Part shown: positions 1 through 4,983 of the stretch, one piece after another
How positions within the stretch are numbered: the first letter of the stretch is position 1
Layout of the letters: each line of letters starts with the position of its first letter
Source: an uncultured Rhodospirillaceae bacterium
Lineage (GTDB): Bacteria > Pseudomonadota > Alphaproteobacteria > MPNO01
DNA length: 5,743 nucleotides
Direction of reading: 5' to 3'
Assembly: GCA_937916005.1 (NCBI GenBank)
Contig: CALGIA010000200.1
Location: forward strand, 1 to 5,743
The notes under the pieces: model-generated
The model's database searches: none
What the model was told of the DNA's origin: nothing
The model's input: the letters and a program-made list of their open reading frames with translations, nothing else
Position numbers and translations under genes: made by a program

Positions 1-461
1 AGAAATCCCTCTACGGCATCAAGGGCGAGGTCCCGGACGGCGAACATGTGGTCGAGCTGGGCAAGGCGAATGTGCTGCGCCAGGGCTCGGACGTAACCAT
101 TGCGGCCCTTGCCGCCATGGTGCCCCGCGCCATGGCGGCCGCCGAGAAGCTTCAGGCCGAGCATGGCATTTCCGCCACGGTGATTGATGTGCGTTGCCTG
201 GTGCCGCTGGATACCCAGACCATCCTGAGCGAGGCGTCCAGGACCGGGCGCTTTTTCACGGTCGAGGAAAATCCCCGGCTATGCGGCTGGGGCGCGGAAG
301 TGTCGTCCATCGTGGCAGAGGAATGTTTCTACGATCTGGACGGGCCCATCGTGCGCATCACCACGCCGCATATTCCGTTGCCGTCGGCGGATTTTCTCGA
401 GGATCTGGCCATGCCGTCGGTCGAGCGCATCGTCGAGACCATTCGTATTTCGAGCGATTGA
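1..461 (+). CDS. 2-oxoacid dehydrogenase complex E1 component, beta subunit (3' part)
   Basis: This is the C-terminal ~152 residues of the beta subunit of a thiamine-diphosphate-dependent E1 (pyruvate/acetoin/branched-chain type), which decarboxylates a 2-oxoacid and passes the acyl group to E2 lipoate. The frame is open from base 3 to the TGA at 459-461, so the start and roughly the first half of the usual ~330-residue protein lie outside the window. The visible part begins KSLYGIKGEVPDGEH, the family's linker before the transketolase C-terminal domain. It continues with VIDVRCLVPLD, then VEENPRLCGWGAEV, and ends with PHIPLPSADFLEDLAMPSVE, all typical of E1-beta. A GTG at 48 is internal and is not the start. 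The E2 gene follows after seven bases, so the two are almost certainly one operon. The substrate cannot be fixed: the LYGIKGEVP stretch recalls acetoin or pyruvate E1-beta, but pyruvate and branched-chain 2-oxoacids remain possible. Confidence 0.93.
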   Translation, partial: KSLYGIKGEVPDGEHVVELGKANVLRQGSDVTIAALAAMVPRAMAAAEKLQAEHGISATVIDVRCLVPLDTQTILSEASRTGRFFTVEENPRLCGWGAEVSSIVAEECFYDLDGPIVRITTPHIPLPSADFLEDLAMPSVERIVETIRISSD

Positions 462-468
462 ACGGGCC

Positions 469-702
469 ATGGACATCATAATGCCCCAGCTTGGCGAGAC
501 GGTGACCGAAGGCACGGTCACGGTCTGGCATAAAAAAATCGGCGATACGGTCAAGGCCAATGAGGTTTTGTTCGAGGTTTCGACCGACAAGGTGGATACG
601 GAAATCCCAGCCCCAGTGGCCGGCGTGCTGGCGGAGATCAACGTGGGTGAAGGCGAGACCGTCGACGTGGGGACAAAGCTCGGCGTGCTGGCCGAAGCCG
701 GC
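469..702 (+). repeat. Lipoyl-domain coding repeat, copy 1
   Basis: First copy of an in-frame duplicated segment in the E2 gene, with a period of 267 bases (89 codons). By hand alignment the encoded 78 residues match copy 2 at about 55 positions. Two tracts are identical at DNA level: 481-500 equals 748-767 (20 bases), and 580-605 equals 847-872 (26 bases, covering the lipoyl-lysine codon at 589-591). Confidence 0.9.
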
Positions 703-1965
703 GCGCCGGCGGTAACATCCTCTGAAACCACCAGCGTCGACGTCATCATGCCCCAGCTTGGCGAGACCGTCACCGAAGGCACCGTTACGGCCTGGCGCAA
801 ATCCGTCGGTGATGTGCTCGCCACCGGCGATATCCTGTTCGACGTGTCGACCGACAAGGTGGATACGGAAATTCCGGCCCCCGTGGCGGGCGTGCTGATG
901 GAAATCCTGATCGCGGACGGCGAAACCGTCGATGTGGGGACCCGGCTCGGCGTGATCGCCGCCGAGGGCGGAGCGTCATTGACCACCGGCGCGTCGCGGC
1001 CCTCCGCGGCGAAAACATCAGCTCCGTCGCCTGAAAAACCCAGTAATGGCGCGGCTGCATTGGCGCTCTCGGTCCGCAACAGGGATTCGCGCGGTTTGCC
1101 GCTGTCGCCCGTGGTGCGCCGTTTGATCGGGGAACATAAACTCAATCCGGACCAGATAAACGGCACCGGCCGCGATGGCCGGGTCACAAGGCGCGACGTG
1201 CTGGCTGCCATTGGTTCGGCACCCGCCAAACGGCCCGTGCAAACCGGCGACGATGCGCCCGAAATCGTGAAGCTCAGCCGCCTGCGCAAGCAGATCGGCG
1301 ATCACATGGTGCGGTCCAAGGCGACCAGCCCCCACGTCTTGCAGGCGGTCGAAGCGGATTTCTTCCGTATCGATGCGGTGCGCGCTACCCATAAAGACGC
1401 GTGGCGCACGGCGGAAGGCTTCGGCCTGACCTATCTTCCGTTCATCGCGCGCGCGGTGTGCGACGCCATTGCCGACTATCCCAATATCAACGCCTCCATC
1501 GACGGCGACAACATGATCATTCACCATCGGGTCAATCTGGGCATTGCGGTCGATCTCGGGCTGGATGGGTTGATCGTGCCGGTGATCAAGGACGCCCATC
1601 GTAAATCCCTGCGCGAGATTGCGCGCGAGATCAGCGCGCTTGCCGGCAAGGCGCGGTCCGGCGGGTTGACGCCCGACGATTTGACCGAGGGCACCTATAC
1701 ATTGTCCAACTCGGGCCCCTACGGCACATTGATTACCGCGCCGGTGATCAACCAGCCGCAGGTTGCGGTTCTGTCGACCGACGGCGTGCGCAAGAAGCCG
1801 GTGGTCATCGAAGGACCGCAAGGCGATTCAATCGCCATCCGCCCGGTTGGCGTATTGGCCCAATCCTTCGATCACCGCGCCATTGACGGGGCCTATTCGG
1901 GTGCCTATCTCAACCGTCTGCGGGAAATCATCGAAACCCGCGACTGGTCGGCGGAAATAGCGTAA
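469..1965 (+). CDS. Dihydrolipoamide acyltransferase (E2) of a 2-oxoacid dehydrogenase complex, two lipoyl domains
   Basis: This 498-residue cytoplasmic core enzyme accepts the acyl group from E1 on swinging lipoyl-lysines and transfers it to CoA. Domains in order: lipoyl 1 (about 1-78, lipoylated lysine K41 in STDKVDTE), lipoyl 2 (about 90-167, K130 in the same motif), a Ser/Ala/Pro-rich linker (168-208), the peripheral subunit-binding domain (about 210-248, LSPVVRRLIGEHKL...GRDGRVTRRDVL) that holds E3 and/or E1, and the catalytic domain (about 265-495). The active-site motif DHRAIDG is at 468-474 with H469 and D473. The ATG at 469 gives MDIIMPQLGE, the standard family N-terminus. The Shine-Dalgarno is weak, and the start lies seven bases after the E1-beta stop, so translational coupling is likely. 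All key residues are present and the protein looks intact. Acyl specificity (acetyl, succinyl or branched-chain) cannot be read from the motif. The beta-subunit-type E1 argues against a 2-oxoglutarate complex, which uses a single-chain E1. Confidence 0.95.
   Translation: MDIIMPQLGETVTEGTVTVWHKKIGDTVKANEVLFEVSTDKVDTEIPAPVAGVLAEINVGEGETVDVGTKLGVLAEAGAPAVTSSETTSVDVIMPQLGETVTEGTVTAWRKSVGDVLATGDILFDVSTDKVDTEIPAPVAGVLMEILIADGETVDVGTRLGVIAAEGGASLTTGASRPSAAKTSAPSPEKPSNGAAALALSVRNRDSRGLPLSPVVRRLIGEHKLNPDQINGTGRDGRVTRRDVLAAIGSAPAKRPVQTGDDAPEIVKLSRLRKQIGDHMVRSKATSPHVLQAVEADFFRIDAVRATHKDAWRTAEGFGLTYLPFIARAVCDAIADYPNINASIDGDNMIIHHRVNLGIAVDLGLDGLIVPVIKDAHRKSLREIAREISALAGKARSGGLTPDDLTEGTYTLSNSGPYGTLITAPVINQPQVAVLSTDGVRKKPVVIEGPQGDSIAIRPVGVLAQSFDHRAIDGAYSGAYLNRLREIIETRDWSAEIA
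736..969 (+). repeat. Lipoyl-domain coding repeat, copy 2
   Basis: Second copy of the duplicated lipoyl-domain segment, offset by 267 bases from copy 1. The lysine codon is at 856-858, in the middle of the 26-base identical tract 847-872. Most divergence is clustered in residues 108-125 of the protein (AWRKSVGDVLATGDILFD, versus VWHKKIGDTVKANEVLFE in copy 1). Confidence 0.9.
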
Positions 1966-2001
1966 GACCTGCTCTGGCGGTTTATTCTAGCGGAAGAGTT
2001 C

Positions 2002-2439
2002 ATGGAAAATTTTACCCCCATCTCGGCACTGATCGGTGGTGCGCTGATCGGCGTTTCGGCCAGCCTTCTGCTGTGGCTGAATGGCCGCATCGCGGGGATC
2101 AGCGGTATTGCCGGCGGCCTGTTGAGCCCGTCGAAGGGTGAGATGGGCTGGCGCGCGCTGTTCCTGATCGGGCTCGTCGGCGGGGTCGCAATTTACCGCC
2201 TGGCCGGTGGTGAACTGCAATCGATCCAGATCAACGGATCCATTCCGCTTCTTCTGATCGGCGGGTTGCTGGTCGGTCTTGGAACCGGGATTGGCGGCGG
2301 ATGCACCAGCGGTCACGGAGTCTGCGGCATGGCGCGACTGTCGCCGCGCTCCATTGTGGCGACGGTGGTTTTCCTCGGCGTGGCCGCGGGGACGGTTTTC
2401 GTCACCCGTCACGTATTAGGCTGGGGAGCAATGTCATGA
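2002..2439 (+). CDS. YeeE/YedE family transporter, N-terminal half subunit
   Basis: A 145-residue integral inner-membrane protein with about four hydrophobic segments (roughly 8-26, 52-66, 81-99 and 117-135). The signature GGGCTSGHGVCG at 98-109 (C101, C108) is the hallmark of the YeeE/YedE (sulf_transp, DUF395) family, whose characterised member TsuA takes up thiosulfate using conserved cysteines. The usual YeeE/YedE protein is about 350 residues; here the fold is divided over two genes and this is the first half. The ATG at 2002 is preceded by GGAAGAG (1992-1998). The gene starts 36 bases after the E2 stop with no terminator between, so co-transcription with the dehydrogenase complex is plausible. 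Its stop overlaps the next gene's start (ATGA, 2436-2439), implying translational coupling and paired assembly. Thiosulfate or a related sulfur species is the inferred cargo. Similar split pairs are known next to sulfide-sensing (BigR-type) regulators, but none is visible here. Confidence 0.88.
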   Translation: MENFTPISALIGGALIGVSASLLLWLNGRIAGISGIAGGLLSPSKGEMGWRALFLIGLVGGVAIYRLAGGELQSIQINGSIPLLLIGGLLVGLGTGIGGGCTSGHGVCGMARLSPRSIVATVVFLGVAAGTVFVTRHVLGWGAMS

Positions 2440-2840
2440 AGCTCGTGGCCGCGCTTGTTGGTGGGTTGATCTTCGGTCTTGGATTGGCGATTTCCCAGAT
2501 GGTGAACCCGGAAAAGGTTCTTGGGTTTCTTGATTTCACGGGGTCCTGGGATCCCAGCCTCGCCTTTGTTCTCGGCGGTGCGCTGGTGGTCAGCTTCATC
2601 GCCTTCCGCCTTGTTTTGAAACGCGACACCCCGGTTTTCGCCAACAGGTTTTCCCTGCCCGACAAGACCGACATCGATGGCGGATTGATCGTCGGTGCGG
2701 TGCTGTTCGGGATTGGCTGGGGGTTGATCGGTCTGTGTCCGGGTCCCGCGATCGCTTCCCTCGCCTACGGCATGGAGGAATCCCTGTGGTTCGTCGGCGC
2801 GCTCCTGGCCGGGCTCGGCGTGGCGCGGAGTATCCGCTGA
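2436..2840 (+). CDS. YeeE/YedE family transporter, C-terminal half subunit (DUF6691-like)
   Basis: A 134-residue membrane protein forming the second half of the split YeeE/YedE transporter. It opens with MKLVAALVGGLIFGLGLAIS followed by QMVNPEKVLGFLDF, the typical start of this half. It carries GWGLIGLCPGPAIASL with C101-P102-G103, the counterpart of the conserved GxCPG cysteine motif in full-length members. About four hydrophobic segments are visible (5-22, 42-61, 83-100 and 117-130). I chose the ATG at 2436 because it overlaps the upstream stop as ATGA, has GGGGAG (2423-2428) just upstream, and gives the standard N-terminus; the open frame extends further upstream only in the shadow of the first subunit. 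The two products probably assemble into one pore. The stop at 2838-2840 is six bases from the stop of the convergent regulator gene. Confidence 0.87.
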   Translation: MKLVAALVGGLIFGLGLAISQMVNPEKVLGFLDFTGSWDPSLAFVLGGALVVSFIAFRLVLKRDTPVFANRFSLPDKTDIDGGLIVGAVLFGIGWGLIGLCPGPAIASLAYGMEESLWFVGALLAGLGVARSIR

Positions 2841-2850
2841 ACCGGTTCAG
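2837..2850. other. 14-bp perfect palindrome holding both convergent stop codons
   Basis: CTGAACCGGTTCAG reads the same on both strands. It includes the TGA of the YeeE/YedE half-gene (+, 2838-2840) and the TGA of the LacI-type gene (-, 2849-2847). An alternative small hairpin, CCGGT-TCAG-ACCGG (2842-2855), overlaps it. There is no U-run on either side, so neither is a standard intrinsic terminator. Its function, if any, is unknown. Confidence 0.6.
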
Positions 2851-3869
2851 ACCGGAGCCGTGGACCCGCGCACGATCAATTCGCAGGGCAGCCGGATCTG
2901 GGCAACCGAGCTCTCCGTTCCATTATCGATTTCCGACAGCAGCGCGCGCGCCGCCTCCGCGCCGATATCATAATGGCGGATACGCACCGTGGTCAGCGGC
3001 GGCGCCATCTTGTCGATGAACGGCATGTCATTGAACCCGACGATGGACAGGTCTTGTGGGCAGGATAGCCCGGCGTCGCGCAGCGCATCGTAACATCCCA
3101 ATGCAATCAGATCGTTTCCGGCCAGCGCCGCGGTGAAATCGCGACGGGAGGCGAGCAGGTCGGACATCTGGCGACGCCCGCACTCAATGGAATAGGCGTC
3201 GCAGAACATGATCAAACGATCATCGATTTCCAGCCCTTCGACGCCCATGGCGTCGCGATATGCCTGATGGCGCAGAAACCCGGTCGACAACGCCTGGGGC
3301 CCCGCGATATCGGCAATTCTCCGATGGCCAAGTCCGGCAAGGTGGGCGACGGCGAGGTGGATGCCCCCGGCGTCATCATTGATCACCGACCGGATGCTGT
3401 GATCGTCCACATCCCGGTTGACCAGCACTAGCGGCACGCCCTCGGCACGGTATTCCGCCAACAAAGGATCGTCGCGCCGCGCCGTGGCCAGGATCAACCC
3501 ATCGACGCGGCGCGCCCACATGCGGTCAAGAATGATTTCCTCGCGGTCGAAATCATTGTCTGTATTGGCGATCACGGCGGTATAGCCATGCATGCCCAGC
3601 ACGTCCTCGATTCCCCGGATGATCGGCGGAAACAGCGGGTTGGTGAGATCCGGGATAATCACGCCGACGGTGAGCGAGCGATTGGTTTTCAGGCTGTAGG
3701 CCATGGGATTCGGCCGATAGCCGAGGGATTGCGCCGCCTCGGAAACCTTTGCGGCGATTTCCTCGGTCACCATGTGCCGGGTTTCCGGATTCAGCGCACG
3801 GGAAACCGTTGATGGGTGTACGCCCACATGATGTGCTACGTCGCGTAGCGTGACCCTTCCCTGGGCCAT
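2847..3869 (-). CDS. LacI/GalR-family transcriptional regulator
   Basis: A 340-residue DNA-binding regulator of standard family length. The helix-turn-helix is at about residues 7-26 (TLRDVAHHVGVHPSTVSRAL). The hinge helix is at about 53-62 (PNPMAYSLKT); L60 is the leucine that inserts into the central CG step of the operator, and Y58 stands where many members have Arg. Residues 65-335 are a periplasmic-binding-protein-like effector domain (LTVGVIIPDLTNPLF..., then VDGLILAT, INDDAGG and IVGFNDMPF). An in-frame ATG at 3935 would add 22 residues unlike the family. I chose the ATG at 3869 because it has AGGGAG (complement of 3879-3884) nine bases upstream and gives the normal MAQGRVTLRDVA start. 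The gene is divergent from the dehydrogenase-permease pair, with a consensus operator between them, so it most likely represses them and itself. The ligand is unknown, probably a sugar acid or other small metabolite. Confidence 0.94.
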   Translation of the reverse strand: MAQGRVTLRDVAHHVGVHPSTVSRALNPETRHMVTEEIAAKVSEAAQSLGYRPNPMAYSLKTNRSLTVGVIIPDLTNPLFPPIIRGIEDVLGMHGYTAVIANTDNDFDREEIILDRMWARRVDGLILATARRDDPLLAEYRAEGVPLVLVNRDVDDHSIRSVINDDAGGIHLAVAHLAGLGHRRIADIAGPQALSTGFLRHQAYRDAMGVEGLEIDDRLIMFCDAYSIECGRRQMSDLLASRRDFTAALAGNDLIALGCYDALRDAGLSCPQDLSIVGFNDMPFIDKMAPPLTTVRIRHYDIGAEAARALLSEIDNGTESSVAQIRLPCELIVRGSTAPV

Positions 3870-3878
3870 GATTGACGC

Positions 3879-3884
3879 TCCCTG
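3879..3884 (-). promoter_or_regulatory. Ribosome binding site deciding the LacI-type start
   Basis: AGGGAG on the minus strand, nine bases before the ATG at 3869-3867. It supports this start over the upstream in-frame ATG at 3935, which lies upstream of the proposed transcription start. Confidence 0.75.
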
Positions 3885-3906
3885 AATTTTCCCGGGCAAC
3901 CTCTTT

Positions 3907-3935
3907 CTTATAGGGGTGCAATCGATTGCATACAA
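3907..3935 (-). promoter_or_regulatory. Candidate promoter of the LacI-type regulator gene
   Basis: On the minus strand, TTGTAT (complement of 3930-3935) as a weak -35 and TATAAG (complement of 3907-3912, five of six to TATAAT) as -10 are separated by exactly 17 bases. Transcription would start near 3900, giving a leader of about 30 bases with the AGGGAG site. The 14-base operator lies between the two hexamers, which fits autorepression. Identified by eye; the -35 matches only TTG. Confidence 0.55.
3917..3930. promoter_or_regulatory. LacI-family operator, perfect palindrome
   Basis: TGCAATCGATTGCA is a perfect 14-base palindrome with a central CG. It fits the LacI/GalR-family consensus TGnAAnCGnTTnCA at every fixed position. 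It lies 47 bases upstream of the LacI-type start and 86 bases upstream of the favoured dehydrogenase start. It fills most of the spacer of the regulator's candidate promoter and overlaps the -35 of the dehydrogenase's candidate promoter. The adjacent regulator is the obvious binder. Only one such site is seen in the region, so looping between two sites is not required. Confidence 0.88.
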
Positions 3936-3954
3936 GGATGATCGGCCATATAAA
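3926..3954 (+). promoter_or_regulatory. Candidate promoter of the dehydrogenase-permease operon
   Basis: TTGCAT (3926-3931) as a weak -35 and TATAAA (3949-3954, five of six) as -10 are 17 bases apart. Transcription would begin near 3961. The -35 overlaps the right half of the operator, so a bound repressor would block RNA polymerase. Identified by eye; the -35 matches only TTG. Confidence 0.55.
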
Positions 3955-4016
3955 TATCCGTGAATCAGAAGAGGGATGACAGGGTTATGGCGAATAATGA
4001 TCGGGAGAATGAAGAT

Positions 4017-4955
4017 ATGGGCAAACTTTCCATTGGTTGGATCGGCGCGGGACGCATGGGCTATCCCATGGCCTATCTGCTGCTGCAGGCGGGCTGTGAC
4101 GTGACGGTGTGGAACCGGACCCGGTCCAAGGCTGAACCGCTTATGGAATATGGCGCCAAGGTGGTCGATTCACCGGCCGAGCTTGCCGGCTGCGACGTGA
4201 TTTTCACCATGGTCGGCGGCCCGGATGATCTGATCCAGGTGATTTCCGGCCCCCAGGGCGTGCTGTCCAATACGGAGTCCACACCCCGGATTTTCATCGA
4301 CTGCACCTCGGTCAATGACGAGGCGTCCGACGCTGTCCGCAAGGCCACCGCCGCCCGTGGCGCGGCCTTCCTCGCCGCGCCGGTCAGCGGCAACGGCAAG
4401 GTGGTGAAGGCGCGGCGGCTCACGATTGTCGCCTCGGGACCGAAGGATGTCTTTGACGAGGTCGAGCCCCTGCTGAAGGTGATCGCGCCCAATGGCGCGG
4501 TCCATGTGGGTGACGCCGACATGGCGCGCACCATGAAGATTTGCCACAACGTCTTTCTCGGCGTGGTGACGCAATCTTTGGCCGAGATTTGCGTGCTGGC
4601 GGAAAAATACGGCGTGAAGCGGTCCGACTTCATGGAATTCATGAACCAGAGCGTGATGGGATCGACCTTTTCGAAATACAAGACGCCGAGCTTCGTCAAT
4701 CTCGACCTCACCCCGACCTTTACGCCGCTGCTGTTGAAGAAGGACATGGATCTCGGCCTGTCGTTGGCGCGGGAGCTGGGCGTTCCCATGCCGGTCGCCG
4801 CCGTCACGCGCGAAATGGTCCAGTCCGCCGTCGGCCGGGGCCATACGGATTGCGACTTCGCCATCCTGCTGCACCTGGAAGCCGAGAATGCGGGACTGAA
4901 GCTGGAGCCGGAAAACATCGAGGTTTCCGACGGGCTCACGCCGCCGGCCAGGTAA
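4017..4955 (+). CDS. 3-hydroxyisobutyrate dehydrogenase-family NAD(P)-dependent oxidoreductase
   Basis: A 312-residue cytoplasmic beta-hydroxyacid dehydrogenase, a family that interconverts beta-hydroxyacids and semialdehydes (3-hydroxyisobutyrate, tartronate semialdehyde, sulfolactaldehyde and others). The Rossmann dinucleotide motif GxGxxG is G10-A-G12-R-M-G15. The substrate-loop motif is APVSGN (121-126). The catalytic lysine is K174 in MKICHN, with N178. KKDMDLGL in the C-terminal helical domain is the usual late conserved lysine motif. The loop reads AAPVSGNGKVVKARRL rather than the common DAPVSGGxxGAxxGxL, so substrate prediction is unsafe. In-frame starts exist at GTG 3960, ATG 3987 and ATG 4017. 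I prefer 4017: GGGAG (4003-4007) lies nine bases upstream, it places GxGxxG at the normal distance from the N-terminus, and 3960 coincides with the predicted transcription start. The permease gene follows after 28 bases, so the two are probably one operon under the divergent LacI-type regulator. Confidence 0.9.
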   Translation: MGKLSIGWIGAGRMGYPMAYLLLQAGCDVTVWNRTRSKAEPLMEYGAKVVDSPAELAGCDVIFTMVGGPDDLIQVISGPQGVLSNTESTPRIFIDCTSVNDEASDAVRKATAARGAAFLAAPVSGNGKVVKARRLTIVASGPKDVFDEVEPLLKVIAPNGAVHVGDADMARTMKICHNVFLGVVTQSLAEICVLAEKYGVKRSDFMEFMNQSVMGSTFSKYKTPSFVNLDLTPTFTPLLLKKDMDLGLSLARELGVPMPVAAVTREMVQSAVGRGHTDCDFAILLHLEAENAGLKLEPENIEVSDGLTPPAR

Positions 4956-4964
4956 CCTGGCCGG
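4944..4964 (+). other. 9-bp GC-rich hairpin with the stop codon as its loop
   Basis: CCGGCCAGG (4944-4952) and CCTGGCCGG (4956-4964) are exact reverse complements separated only by TAA (4953-4955), the stop codon of the dehydrogenase. No U-run follows, so it is not a typical intrinsic terminator. It could act as an intercistronic stabilising or attenuating structure between the dehydrogenase and the permease. Confidence 0.75.
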
Positions 4965-4983
4965 ATAACGCAGGCAGATCGCT

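Noticed and set aside
279..1289. A 336-codon minus-strand open frame with Ser/Thr/Val-rich repeated segments
   Set aside because: It is the antisense of the duplicated lipoyl-domain coding region. Its repeats are the complement of that duplication, it resembles no known family, and it also crosses the E1-beta/E2 junction.
2301..2435. Upstream extension of the second YeeE/YedE half-gene
   Set aside because: The frame is open, but it translates to Arg/His-rich sequence in the shadow of the first subunit. The ATGA-overlapping start at 2436 gives the family N-terminus.
2837..2850. Second LacI-family operator (TGAACCGGTTCA)
   Set aside because: It is palindromic with a central CG step, but two bases shorter than the 14-base consensus. 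It is explained by the two convergent TGA codons and lies about a kilobase from any promoter.
3870..3935. N-terminal extension of the LacI-type protein from the ATG at 3935
   Set aside because: The extra 22 residues (MYAIDCTPIRKRL...) are not family-like and would be encoded by the operator and promoter itself. The ATG at 3869 has a good ribosome site and a normal start.
4944..4975. Intrinsic terminator after the dehydrogenase
   Set aside because: The stem is strong but is followed by ATAACGCAGG with no T-run. It is recorded as a hairpin, not a terminator.
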